A stretch of 64,000 bases of DNA from Rhizobacter sp. Root1221 (GTDB lineage Bacteria > Pseudomonadota > Gammaproteobacteria > Burkholderiales > Burkholderiaceae_C): positions 1-64,000 of the forward strand of contig NZ_LMDI01000028.1 in the NCBI RefSeq assembly GCF_001425785.1, in the 5' to 3' direction. The first letter of the stretch is position 1; the number at the start of each line of letters is the position of its first letter. Both the position numbers and the translations under genes were made by a program. Of this stretch, positions 37,734-45,593 are shown piece by piece. The notes below the pieces were generated by a model. That model did no database searches and was not told where the DNA came from. It saw nothing but the letters and a program-made list of their open reading frames with translations.

Positions 37734-38491
37734 CCGTCCCCGCCCAGGTGGGGCTGCTGCGCGCCCTGTGGCGCCTCGGCTGCTGCATCGCGATGGTGGT
37801 GCGCGGCCTGCTCACGTGCGCCATCGTGTTTCCGTTCATCGGGCCGGCGCAGCGCATGTGGCACGTCGGGGTGTACTGCAGGCACATGCTGGCCGCGATG
37901 GGCTTGCGCCTCGTGACCGAAGGTGCCGCCCACCCGGGGCCGGTGCTGCTGGTGGCCAACCACGTGTCGTGGCTCGACATCCTCGCCATCGACGCGGCGC
38001 AGCCCGCCCGGTTCGTGTCGAAGGCCGACATCCGCGGCTGGCCGCTGATCGGCTGGATGGTGGCCTGCGGGGGCACGCTGTTCATCGAACGTGAGCGCAA
38101 GCGCGACGCGATGCGCGTGGTGCACCAGGTGGCCGAAGCGCTGCAGCATGGCGACGTGATCGCCATGTTCCCCGAAGGCACCACCAGTGGCGGCGAGGGC
38201 CTGCTGCCGTTCCACGCCAACCTGCTGCAGGCTGCCGTGGCCACCCACGTGCCGGTGCAACCCATCGCGCTGCGGTTCTCCGACGCGGTGTCGGCGGTCA
38301 GCCCCGCCGCGGCTTACATCGGCGACACGAACCTCGTGCAGTCGCTGTGGATGATCGTGCGTGCCCGTGACTTGCAGGTGCGTGTGCAGCGCCTGCCTGC
38401 GCTGGCCACCGTGGGCCTCGACCGGCGTGCCATCAGCGACCGCGTGCGGGCCGAGATCGCTGCCGCGTTGGGCCTGCCGCCGGGCACCTGA
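37730..38491 (+). CDS. 1-acyl-sn-glycerol-3-phosphate acyltransferase (PlsC-like)
   Basis: A 253-aa membrane-bound acyltransferase. The catalytic motif NHVSWLD (77-83, H78 and D83) and the substrate motif FPEGTTSGG (147-155) are intact, with a hydrophobic N-terminal helix (about 17-38). It should acylate lysophosphatidate in phospholipid synthesis. Related PlsC paralogues exist in many genomes, so this could be a specialised copy. The GTG start at 37730 overlaps the stop of pyrX and follows a GAGG ribosome site, making it the last gene of the pyr operon. Confidence 0.9.
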   Translation: MTVPAQVGLLRALWRLGCCIAMVVRGLLTCAIVFPFIGPAQRMWHVGVYCRHMLAAMGLRLVTEGAAHPGPVLLVANHVSWLDILAIDAAQPARFVSKADIRGWPLIGWMVACGGTLFIERERKRDAMRVVHQVAEALQHGDVIAMFPEGTTSGGEGLLPFHANLLQAAVATHVPVQPIALRFSDAVSAVSPAAAYIGDTNLVQSLWMIVRARDLQVRVQRLPALATVGLDRRAISDRVRAEIAAALGLPPGT

Positions 38492-38892
38492 CCACCCACC
38501 TGCGCCAGCGAGGGCGTGGATGGTGCAGCGCGAGCCGGCGGGTGCACCAGCGCGGATGCGCCAGGCCTTCCGGCCGTTCGCGATGGCCCCGGCCGCCGCG
38601 GAACGTCTCCCAGACGCCTCGCGAGAGCCTCCCTTGGACGCGACGGGCGGTCGCGGTACCGGGGCGATCCGTGACGCAATGGACGTGGGTGGGCCTGCGG
38701 GCGATTTTCCCTGCCTTGGCCAGCCCTTTCGGCGCGACACTTGCATGGGAGCACAACACAGCTCAGCGGGCAGGGTGTCACCCGACAACTCGTTCTGTCC
38801 GAAGGCCGGTTCCGCAGGTCAGGACCTGGCGCCGTGGCCCTCGATCGCTCGAGGTCCGGCCGACCGGGCGTTTCGAGTTCGAAAGGGTCATC
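38492..38892. other. Gene-free stretch with two palindromes
   Basis: About 400 bp without a convincing gene. Near its right end are CTCGA-TCGC-TCGAG (38840-38853) and TTTCGA-GT-TCGAAA (38871-38884), the latter ending 8 bp before the predicted start of the binding-protein gene. These symmetrical sites could bind a regulator of that gene. The rest shows nothing I recognise; an open frame through it has no protein-like composition. Confidence 0.5.
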
Positions 38893-39786
38893 TTGAAAAA
38901 GCGTTTGTTTTCATGTGTGGCGGTGCCGACCGCACTTTGGTTGGCGGCCTCCGGTGCGTTCGGGGGCACGACCCTCGACAGGATCAAGCGAACGGGCAGC
39001 ATCACGCTGGCCCATCGTGAGTCCTCCGTGCCGTTTTCCTACGTATTGCCCGACAAGCAGCCCGTGGGCTATGCCTTGGAGCTCTGCCTGAAGGTGGTCG
39101 AGGCCGTGCGCAAGAAGGCCGGCATCCCGGCCCTGGTGCCGCAGTACCTGGCCGTCACCCCCTCCAATCGGGTCCAGATGGTGGCCGAGGGCAAGGCGGA
39201 CATGGAGTGCGGTTCCACCACGAACAACGCCGAACGGCGCGCGAAAGTGGCCTTCACCGTCCCGCACTACATCGCGGGTGCGCGCATCATGGTGCGCGCC
39301 GACCGCACCGCCGACACCCTCGCGGACTTCGGTGGCAAGAAGCTCGTCTCGACACAAGGCACCACCCCGCTGAAGGTGATCGAGAAAGCGAACGAAGAAC
39401 GCCTCATGCGCATCAACATCGTGCAGGCGTCCGATCACGCCACCGCGGTGGAGATGGTCGAGAGTGGCACCGCAGACGGATTCGTCATGGACGACGTGCT
39501 CCTGTACGGGCTGATCGCCAGCCGGCGCGACCCGGGAGCGCTCAAGGTGGTCGGGAAATTCCTGACCATCGAACCCCTCGCGATCATGCTTCCGAAGGAC
39601 GACCCCGAGTTCAAGGCGATCGTGGACGAGGAGATGAAACGCCTGATCACGTCGCGCGAAGCGCATGTGCTCTACGAAAAGTGGTTCATGCGGCCGATCC
39701 CGCCGAAAAACGTGTCGATGAACCTCCCCATGAACTACTTGCTCAAGGATTTCTGGCGGTACCCGACCGCTGAGGTGCCGTTCTAG
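38893..39786 (+). CDS. GltI-like amino-acid ABC transporter binding protein
   Basis: A 297-aa periplasmic binding protein. The N terminus is a signal peptide (KKRLFSCVAVPTALWLAASGAFG). GSITLAHRESSVPFSY and DMECGSTTNNAERR are typical of glutamate/aspartate-binding GltI-like proteins (SBP family 3), and the C-terminal RPIPPKNVSMNLPMN is also GltI-like. The start is judged to be TTG at 38893 with AAGGG seven bases before; no ATG or GTG fits the signal peptide. No permease or ATPase gene is adjacent, so it is an orphan that may work with a distant transporter or a sensor. Confidence 0.87.
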   Translation: MKKRLFSCVAVPTALWLAASGAFGGTTLDRIKRTGSITLAHRESSVPFSYVLPDKQPVGYALELCLKVVEAVRKKAGIPALVPQYLAVTPSNRVQMVAEGKADMECGSTTNNAERRAKVAFTVPHYIAGARIMVRADRTADTLADFGGKKLVSTQGTTPLKVIEKANEERLMRINIVQASDHATAVEMVESGTADGFVMDDVLLYGLIASRRDPGALKVVGKFLTIEPLAIMLPKDDPEFKAIVDEEMKRLITSREAHVLYEKWFMRPIPPKNVSMNLPMNYLLKDFWRYPTAEVPF

Positions 39787-39856
39787 GCATCGAGCGCGGT
39801 CTCTTGTTGTGGGGCATGGCGGCCATCCCGGGCTGCCGCGCGGCGGCTCGGGATTT

Positions 39857-39866
39857 GCCCTAGGGC
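39857..39866. promoter_or_regulatory. GCCCTAGGGC palindrome upstream of the lipase gene
   Basis: A perfect 10-bp palindrome centred on CTAG (a rare tetranucleotide in proteobacteria) lies about 125 bp before the lipase start, flanked by TT and TA so that the core extends to TTGCCCTAGGGCTA with small mismatches. Its shape fits an operator for a dimeric regulator, for example of the LuxR type. Alternatively it may belong to the end of the binding-protein transcript. Function is inference. Confidence 0.35.
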
Positions 39867-39990
39867 TACGCGTCCGAGCACAACATCCGCGTGTCTGGAC
39901 AAGACGGGCCCGGGGAGGCGATGACACCATCGGCCTCCCTCATGGCAACCATCCCTGGGGGCATCATCAAAAAACCCAGGAGATACCCCC

Positions 39991-40908
39991 ATGACACAGC
40001 GCCTTGCCGGTTTCCTCGCCGCCGCCTTCGTCAGCCTGACCCTGCCGGCCCATGCCGGCACCTACTCGGCCACGCAGCACCCCATCGTGCTCGCCCACGG
40101 CCTGCTGGGCTGGGACACGGCGGCCGGCATCGACTACTGGTACGGCATCACCCGCGACCTGCAGTCGAACGGGGCCAAGGTCTACACCACCAAGGTGTCG
40201 GCCGTGAACTCGTCCGAGGTGCGCGGCGAACAGCTGGTGCAGCAGGTGCAGACCATTCTCGCCATCACCGGCGCCTCGAAGGTGAACCTGATCGGCCACA
40301 GCCAGGGCAACCAGTCGGTGCGGTACGCGGCCGCGGTGATCCCGAACCAGGTGGCGTCGGTCACCTCGGTCAGCGGCACCACCGGTGGGTCGCCGGTGGC
40401 CGACCTGATCGCGGGTGTCGCGCCAGCAGGCTCCGTCAGCAACGCATTGCTCGACGGTGTTGTGTCGGCCGTCGGCAAGCTGATCGACCTGTTCTCGGGC
40501 AACCCCGGCCTGCCGGCCAGCGGCAACGCGGTGCTGACGTCGCTCACCACCACGGGCGCCGCGAACTTCAACCGCAACTTCCCCGCAGGCGTGCCCACCA
40601 CGCGTTGCGGCCAGGGCGCGGCCGTGGTCAACGGCGTGCGCTACTACTCGTGGAGCGGCACCGGCCTCATCACGAGCGGCTTCGACGTCAGCGACTACTT
40701 CATGGCGGCCACGGCGCTCGCCTTCAAGGGTGCGCCGAATGACGGCCTCGTGGGCCAGTGCGACAGCCACCTGGGCCAGGTGATCCGCAGCGACTACGCG
40801 CTGAACCACCTCGACACCATCAACCACTTCTTCGGCGTGACGGGGCGTGTCGACCCGGTGGCCCTGTACCGGCAGCACGCCAACCGGCTGAAGCTGGCCG
40901 GCCTGTAA
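39991..40908 (+). CDS. Secreted triacylglycerol lipase (family I.1/I.2)
   Basis: A 305-aa lipase with a signal peptide cleaved after AHA (about residue 22). HPIVLAHGLLGWD (30-42) forms the oxyanion region, the nucleophile is S104 in GHSQG, and the C-terminal NDGLVGQCDSHLG and LNHLDTINHFFG give the catalytic aspartate and histidine plus calcium-site residues. Two cysteines match the conserved disulfide of the Burkholderia cepacia lipase. Such lipases need a dedicated foldase, which is the next gene, and leave the cell by type II secretion. AGGAGA precedes the ATG. Confidence 0.95.
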   Translation: MTQRLAGFLAAAFVSLTLPAHAGTYSATQHPIVLAHGLLGWDTAAGIDYWYGITRDLQSNGAKVYTTKVSAVNSSEVRGEQLVQQVQTILAITGASKVNLIGHSQGNQSVRYAAAVIPNQVASVTSVSGTTGGSPVADLIAGVAPAGSVSNALLDGVVSAVGKLIDLFSGNPGLPASGNAVLTSLTTTGAANFNRNFPAGVPTTRCGQGAAVVNGVRYYSWSGTGLITSGFDVSDYFMAATALAFKGAPNDGLVGQCDSHLGQVIRSDYALNHLDTINHFFGVTGRVDPVALYRQHANRLKLAGL

Positions 40909-40923
40909 ACCCGGGCGGCCGCC

Positions 40924-42000
40924 ATGCAGGTGCCTGGGGGGATGCGGGCCGCAGGGCTTGCGCTCGCGGTGGCGGCCGTGGCCGCCGCGGTGGTGGGGTG
41001 GCCTTCGGCACAGCGGGAGCCCGTCGTGCTTGCGGCGGCGCCGGGTGAGCCATCCCGTGGCCAGATCACCGGGCCGTCGGCTGTGCCGGCTGCCGCAGGT
41101 GACCTCGGCGTGGTGTTCCACTCCGGGCTGGAGCAACTGCCCGCGTCGCTGCGTGGCACCGGCGTGAGCGGTGAACTCGAGCAGGATGCGCAGGGCAACC
41201 TGAAGGTCACCCGTGGGGTGCGCAGCGTGTTCGACTACTTCCTGTCGGGCACCGGCGAAGAAACACCGGCCCGGCAGCGCGCGCGCCTGAAGGCCTACAT
41301 CGAGGCGCACCTCGGTGCCCGCGCCGCCGCCCAGGCCTTGGCACTGCTCGACACCTACATTGCCTACAAGGACGAACTCGACGCCGCACTGCGCCACACC
41401 CCGGCCACCACGCTGGCCGACATGCAGGCGCGGGTCGACACGTTGCGGGCGGCCCGTGCACGCCGCTTCAGCCCCGACGTGGTGCAGGCCTTTTTCGGCG
41501 ACGAGGACGCCTACGACCGCTACAGCCTCGACAAGCTCGCGATCCTGAACGACCCGGCGCTGAGCCCGCAGGAGAAGGCCCGGCGTGTGGCGGCCTTACG
41601 CGACGCGTTGCCCGAGGCCCAACGCCGCCAGGGCGACGTGGTGGAGGTGGTGGGCACACTCGACACGCTGACCGCGGACTGGCGGCAACGCGCAGGCACC
41701 CCGCAGGAGCTGCGTCAATTGCGCGAAACCCTCGTGGGCGCGGACGCTGCGCAACGCCTGGAAACGCTGGACCGCCAGACCGAGGCGTGGAATAGTCGCG
41801 TGGCGGTGTACCTGCAGCAGCGCGCGTTGATCGTCGGCGACGTCACCCTCGCCGACAGCACGCGGCGCCAGAAGGTCGACGCACTACGCAGCGAGGCGTT
41901 CTCGGCCACCGAGCGGCTTCGCATCGAGACGATCGAACGCATCCAGGAATCCGGCGCCCGTGACGCATCTCCTGCTTCCCGCCAACCGACGCCCGGCTGA
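40924..42000 (+). CDS. lifO: Lipase-specific foldase (lipase chaperone)
   Basis: A 358-aa inner-membrane-anchored foldase (Lif, LipB or LimA). One N-terminal membrane helix (about 8-25) is followed by a long alanine-, arginine- and leucine-rich helical periplasmic part. The family signature RxxFDY(F/C)L is seen as RSVFDYFLSG at residues 100-109, the site needed to fold the lipase. It lies 15 bp after the lipase gene. Its last 41 bp are overlapped by the AraC-family gene in another frame. Confidence 0.94.
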   Translation: MQVPGGMRAAGLALAVAAVAAAVVGWPSAQREPVVLAAAPGEPSRGQITGPSAVPAAAGDLGVVFHSGLEQLPASLRGTGVSGELEQDAQGNLKVTRGVRSVFDYFLSGTGEETPARQRARLKAYIEAHLGARAAAQALALLDTYIAYKDELDAALRHTPATTLADMQARVDTLRAARARRFSPDVVQAFFGDEDAYDRYSLDKLAILNDPALSPQEKARRVAALRDALPEAQRRQGDVVEVVGTLDTLTADWRQRAGTPQELRQLRETLVGADAAQRLETLDRQTEAWNSRVAVYLQQRALIVGDVTLADSTRRQKVDALRSEAFSATERLRIETIERIQESGARDASPASRQPTPG

Positions 42001-43069
42001 ACGAGCCGCGCGGCAGACTGCGTGGCGGTTGCCCACGCCTGCCGAACGCTCGTCCGCGTCCCGCTTGAACGTGCACATCGGCTACAGCCGCGCCGTGCTG
42101 GCCTACCTGCGGCAGCAGGGTGTGAACCCGGCCGGCCTGTACCCGGCCGAACTGCTGCAGCGCGTTGAACAGGCCGACACCGGCACCACGTTTCCTCTCC
42201 ACGATTTCCACGCCGTGATCGACGCGGCCCAGGCCCACCTCCGGGACCCCGACCTGCCGATGAAGGCCGCCGAGTGCGCGCAGACATGGGACGCCGGGGT
42301 GCTCGGTTTTGCGCTCATGACCAGCCCGTCCATCTCGGAGGTGGGCAACCTGCTGGTGCGTTTCCAGCGGTTGCTCACCACGGTCTACGAAGTGCAGGCC
42401 AGCCAGGACGAACACCGGTTCGAACTGCGCCTGCTGCCCGCGGCTGCCGGCGTGCAGTCGCCCGCGCTCGCGCGCATGCTGATGGGCGCCTGGGCGTGGC
42501 GTGTGCGCTGGTTGACCGGGCAGGCGGCGCTGCGGTTCGACGCCAGCTTCGAAGGCCCGCCACCGCCCGACGCCGCGGCCTACGAGCGCTGTTTCGGTGG
42601 GTGTGTGCGCTTCGATCAGCCCGTCACCGCGATGCAGGGCCCGGCCCACTACCTGGCGCTGCGGGTGTGCCTGCATGACCCCCGCGCCAACGGGGTGCTG
42701 TGTGCGCAGGCGGCGGTGGAGATGGAGCGCCTCGAGGGCGATGCGGCGGGCCTGCTCGTGGTGCTGCGGCGCCGTCTGCGCGAGCGCCTGGGCAGTGGTT
42801 CGCTGACCCTCGACGCCCTGGCCGCCGACCTGGACATGGCCCCGCGCACGCTGCAAGTGCGGCTGGAGGAGCGCGGGCTCACCTTCCGCGCGCTGCTCGA
42901 CGGCGTGCGCGACCGCAAGGCCAAGCAGTACCTCGCCGAACCGCACCTCAACCTCACCGAGATCGCGCTGGCGCTGGGGTTCGCGAACCAGTCGGCGTTC
43001 CAGCACGCGTTCAAGCGCTGGACGGGGCTGTCGCCTGGTCAGTGGCGCAAGCAGCAGGCCCGCTGCTGA
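41960..43069 (+). CDS. AraC-family transcriptional regulator
   Basis: A 369-aa regulator. The N-terminal two thirds resemble the arabinose-binding-like ligand domain (PF12625 type, with VLAYLRQQGVNPAGLYP). The C-terminal AraC helix-turn-helix pair contains LTEIALALGFANQSAFQHAFKRW followed by TGLSPGQWR, broken here for length. The GTG at 41960 gives the longest frame and overlaps lifO by 41 bp; the first in-frame ATG lies much later, so the true start may be a nearby GTG or TTG. Proximity to the lipase genes suggests control of lipase expression, but the target is not proven. Confidence 0.88.
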   Translation: MTHLLLPANRRPAERAARQTAWRLPTPAERSSASRLNVHIGYSRAVLAYLRQQGVNPAGLYPAELLQRVEQADTGTTFPLHDFHAVIDAAQAHLRDPDLPMKAAECAQTWDAGVLGFALMTSPSISEVGNLLVRFQRLLTTVYEVQASQDEHRFELRLLPAAAGVQSPALARMLMGAWAWRVRWLTGQAALRFDASFEGPPPPDAAAYERCFGGCVRFDQPVTAMQGPAHYLALRVCLHDPRANGVLCAQAAVEMERLEGDAAGLLVVLRRRLRERLGSGSLTLDALAADLDMAPRTLQVRLEERGLTFRALLDGVRDRKAKQYLAEPHLNLTEIALALGFANQSAFQHAFKRWTGLSPGQWRKQQARC

Positions 43070-43175
43070 CCTGCGTCAGACGCCGTTTTCCCGAGGATGA
43101 AAGTCACCCGGAAGGGCGGCTTGTCCGGCATGGCGCGCCCGCCTAGAGTGCGGGATGGAACAAGCAGGAAAGCGC

Positions 43176-43649
43176 ATGGGTGCGGGGTATTTCGGTGGGG
43201 TGGGGTTGGTGGTGCTGGCACTGCTGGGCGGGTGCACCGCCCAAGGCCTGACCTGGAAGGAACCACGCGACGGCGTGCACATCGCGCCGCAGCCCGACAT
43301 GCTGCACGTCACCGTGCGGCTACCGCAACCTGTGGAGGCGCGCCAGCCGGTGATCGACACCGCGCGGTCGTGGGCCGAGCTCCGTGGCACCCGCTACCCG
43401 CTGCGCGCCGAGCGGAACAGGTACCACACCGGCTGGTCCAACCAGGCCACCAGCCAGGTCTACCTCGTGGACCCGGACCCCGAGGGCCGCCGCCTCGACG
43501 CCGGCACCTGGCGCGGTGGCGAGTGGCGCCTGCACCTGGCGTTGGCCGGCAAGCCACCGGCCCAGGACATCGAGGTGGCGTTCGAGTTGCGAACGCATCT
43601 GACGCTGGGGCTGTGGCCCGTTCTGTTCGGCCGGCCGTTCGCGCCCTAG
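43176..43649 (+). CDS. Small lipoprotein of unknown function
   Basis: A 157-aa protein with a lipoprotein signal: GYFGGVGLVVLALLGGC places the lipidated cysteine near residue 20. The mature part is mostly beta-like with many arginines and tryptophans and has no domain I recognise. The ATG at 43176 was chosen over one at 43155 because AGGAAAG precedes it and the signal then begins correctly. It stands alone, with the AraC gene upstream and the lower-GC patch downstream. Confidence 0.7.
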   Translation: MGAGYFGGVGLVVLALLGGCTAQGLTWKEPRDGVHIAPQPDMLHVTVRLPQPVEARQPVIDTARSWAELRGTRYPLRAERNRYHTGWSNQATSQVYLVDPDPEGRRLDAGTWRGGEWRLHLALAGKPPAQDIEVAFELRTHLTLGLWPVLFGRPFAP

Positions 43650-43679
43650 TGCGTCGCGGCCGCTCGCGCCCCCCCACCA

Positions 43680-44239
43680 TTTTGGGGAGGGGATTCTTCA
43701 GTTCCGGATGATATTGCGGCGGGTTATGTTGGGCCGGTCAAAAATATTTCAAATGCGGTTGCCACTGTAGTTGCTCAGGATAATGAGGTGAAAGGTGGTT
43801 TTGCTGCTTATTCTGGCCTAGGAGGGAGTTTTGAGGGGGTGTTGAGATTCAATGTTATTGAGAGTCAGTATGACCTTAGTGAAGCAGAACTGGGCGTTGG
43901 GCTGGGATGGGGTGTCATGGGGGGCTGCGATTGGTGCCATTGAGGGAAGTGGGGCCTACCGTCGCTGTGCCGTTGAAGGTGATCGGACAGCTGGGCGGGC
44001 AAGGCTCGGGGACCTACGCGGTTGGCATGAAGGCAAGTGCGGAATTTTCAGCGTTTGGTGGTAGCGTGGCGACTGAAGCTCGTGGGGGCATGCGGAGTCG
44101 CTTGCCCGGCGCTCCCACAGGTACACCCAACAACCAAGGGTTTGGCGAATTGAAGCCGCTTGAATTCAAGGCAGTGCCTCCTGCGCCGGTTGGTGCCGCC
44201 GTTAAAATCGACCTTATCAATATTTCCTACAAAAATTGA
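43680..44239 (+). pseudogene. 5'-truncated gene with two apparent +1 frameshifts
   Basis: Read in three successive frames, this stretch gives one coherent glycine- and valine-rich polypeptide: first VKNISNAVATVVAQDNEVKGG through ELGVGLGWGVMG, then AAIGAIEGSG, then PTVAVPLKVIGQLGGQGSG to LINISYK and a stop at 44237. The frame changes occur in a run of six G (about 43919-43924) and one of four G (about 43951-43955), each explained by one extra G. No start codon or ribosome site precedes it, and the left end directly abuts the lipoprotein gene, so the 5' part is missing. Base composition is clearly less GC-rich than the neighbours. I do not recognise the protein. Sequencing error at G-runs is an alternative. 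Confidence 0.55.
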
Positions 44240-44625
44240 ATGCCTTGACGGTTGATTACCTGACCCCTGAACAATTCTGGCGATTTCGGAAGGCTCGTCA
44301 TCGCCTGTTGCGCGGGGTGTTGTTGACTCTTGGGTACATCATTGGAATGGCGATAGTTGCTCATTTTTTCCCTTCTAAGTGGTTGATGTACGTGGGGATA
44401 ATCAACGTATTTGTGATATGTTCATATTTGATATGGGTCATCTCAAGGTTTCGTTGTCCGGTTTGTGGGAAAGTCCCGCACGTCGATGCCGCTGATACGG
44501 AGTCGGAGTTGGGGCCACAGTACGCGTCTGCGGTGGCTCTTCTTCCTAAACGCTGTGGCGCCTGTGGCGTCTGTTTCAGTCTCCCGCCTGAAGAAGGGGC
44601 GGTGGAGGAGCCCCCGCAATCGTGA
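44236..44625 (+). CDS. Small membrane protein with zinc-ribbon tail, unknown
   Basis: A 129-aa protein I cannot assign. Two transmembrane helices (about 25-45 and 50-70) are followed by a soluble tail with two cysteine pairs, CPVCG and CGACG about 32 residues apart, which could bind zinc. The predicted start is TTG at 44236, overlapping the stop of the broken gene in TTGA; this indicates translation coupled to that gene when it was intact. Codon use is less GC-rich than the rest of the window, suggesting recent transfer. A role paired with the broken upstream gene (for example immunity or accessory) is only speculation. Confidence 0.55.
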   Translation: MNALTVDYLTPEQFWRFRKARHRLLRGVLLTLGYIIGMAIVAHFFPSKWLMYVGIINVFVICSYLIWVISRFRCPVCGKVPHVDAADTESELGPQYASAVALLPKRCGACGVCFSLPPEEGAVEEPPQS

Positions 44626-45028
44626 GAGGCCAACAGCCTTGGATGCCAGCTCTGGAATGGACCGCGCTCCGCTGTTTTCGACCGATCAGGGGCATGTGCA
44701 TCGACGCCAACCGTTCTGAGGGGCGTCTGGTAGCGCTTCGTTCTGCCACCGGGGACAGTTGCGCCACCCCCAAGCCACTTCCGGCACCATAACCAACCAC
44801 AACACTGGCGCCTGCGCCCAACCCATCCACGTGGAAAACAGCAACTGCGTGGCGGCACCGTAGCGGCCATACCGCACCTGCGGATCCCGCAAGCGCAGCA
44901 CCGACCACACCAGCACGATCCGAACGGGGCACGGGCCGGGCCCTGCCCTATGGCGCCAACGTGCTTGACTGGGTGGGTCGTCGTTCGATCCGGTGGCCCA
45001 CCCCGACCAGCCTGTGGCGCGTGATAGT
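44626..45028. other. Gene-free stretch before the iron-uptake genes
   Basis: About 400 bp without an intact gene. On the minus strand, about 44740-44950, an open frame contains the hydrophobic, protein-like stretch LLFSTWMGWAQAPVLWLVMV next to VRYGRYGAAT, possibly the remains of an integral membrane protein; no proper start or domain supports a live gene. The right end leads into the Fur box. Confidence 0.4.
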
Positions 45029-45045
45029 ATGAGAATAATTCTCAT
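45029..45045. promoter_or_regulatory. Fur box
   Basis: ATGAGAAT-A-ATTCTCAT is a perfect 17-bp palindrome around a central A, matching the 7-1-7 type of ferric-uptake-regulator site. It lies 14 bp upstream of the sigma factor start and just beside a TAGTAT that could be the -10 element. Fur with iron would block expression of the whole sigma/anti-sigma/receptor set. High confidence because of symmetry and context. Confidence 0.88.
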
Positions 45046-45059
45046 TACCAACCACGCCG

Positions 45060-45593
45060 GTGTCCCCCGTGCAGTCCACCGCCTTGTCGCCCGTCCTCGT
45101 TGCCGCATTGGCCGCGCACTACGACCAACTGGTCGAGCATGTGCGCCGCCGGTTCCGGGACCGGGGTTTCGCGCGCGACGTGGTGCACGACGTGTGCGTA
45201 GAACTGATGGAACGGCCACCCGCGGACCCCATCCACACGCCGCTGGCGTTCCTTAGGCGTGTCTCCACCCACCGGGCCATCGACCGGCTGCGCGCGGATG
45301 ACCTGCGGGCCGAGGTGATGGTGTCGGTGGGTGACACGCCCGACATCGCCACCCACACGCTCGATGGCGCCCAGGCACTCGATTTCAAGCAGCAGCTGGA
45401 TGCCCTCGTGGTGATCGTCGAGGGCCTGCCGCCCCGCGCACGCCAGTGTTTCCTGCTGCACCGCATCCACGGCATGCGGCACGAAGAGATCGCCGAGGCC
45501 ATCGGGGTGTCTCGCAGCATGGTCACGCACCATGTGAACCGTGCGCTGGACCGCATCGCGCTCGATTGGGCGCCGGCCCGGGGCGCCCGCTGA
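45060..45593 (+). CDS. FecI-like ECF sigma factor
   Basis: A 177-aa extracytoplasmic-function sigma factor. Region 2 is seen as DQLVEHVRRRFRDRGFARDVVHDVC and region 4 as LPPRARQCFLLHRIHGMRHEEIAEAIGVSRSMV with breaks. It directs RNA polymerase to the receptor promoter when the surface signal reaches the FecR-like partner. A Fur box precedes it. Starts GTG at 45060 or 45069 are both possible; neither has a clear ribosome site. Its stop overlaps the start of the fecR-like gene by one base (TGATG). Confidence 0.92.
   Translation: MSPVQSTALSPVLVAALAAHYDQLVEHVRRRFRDRGFARDVVHDVCVELMERPPADPIHTPLAFLRRVSTHRAIDRLRADDLRAEVMVSVGDTPDIATHTLDGAQALDFKQQLDALVVIVEGLPPRARQCFLLHRIHGMRHEEIAEAIGVSRSMVTHHVNRALDRIALDWAPARGAR

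Noticed and set aside
38542-38892. In-frame upstream extension of the binding-protein gene
   Set aside because: It would bury the signal peptide inside the protein and encodes arginine/proline-rich sequence without protein character.
44686-45219. Full-length minus-strand open frame across the Fur box and sigma gene start
   Set aside because: Most of it overlaps the sigma gene and Fur site; only its middle hydrophobic part looks protein-like and is reported as a possible remnant.
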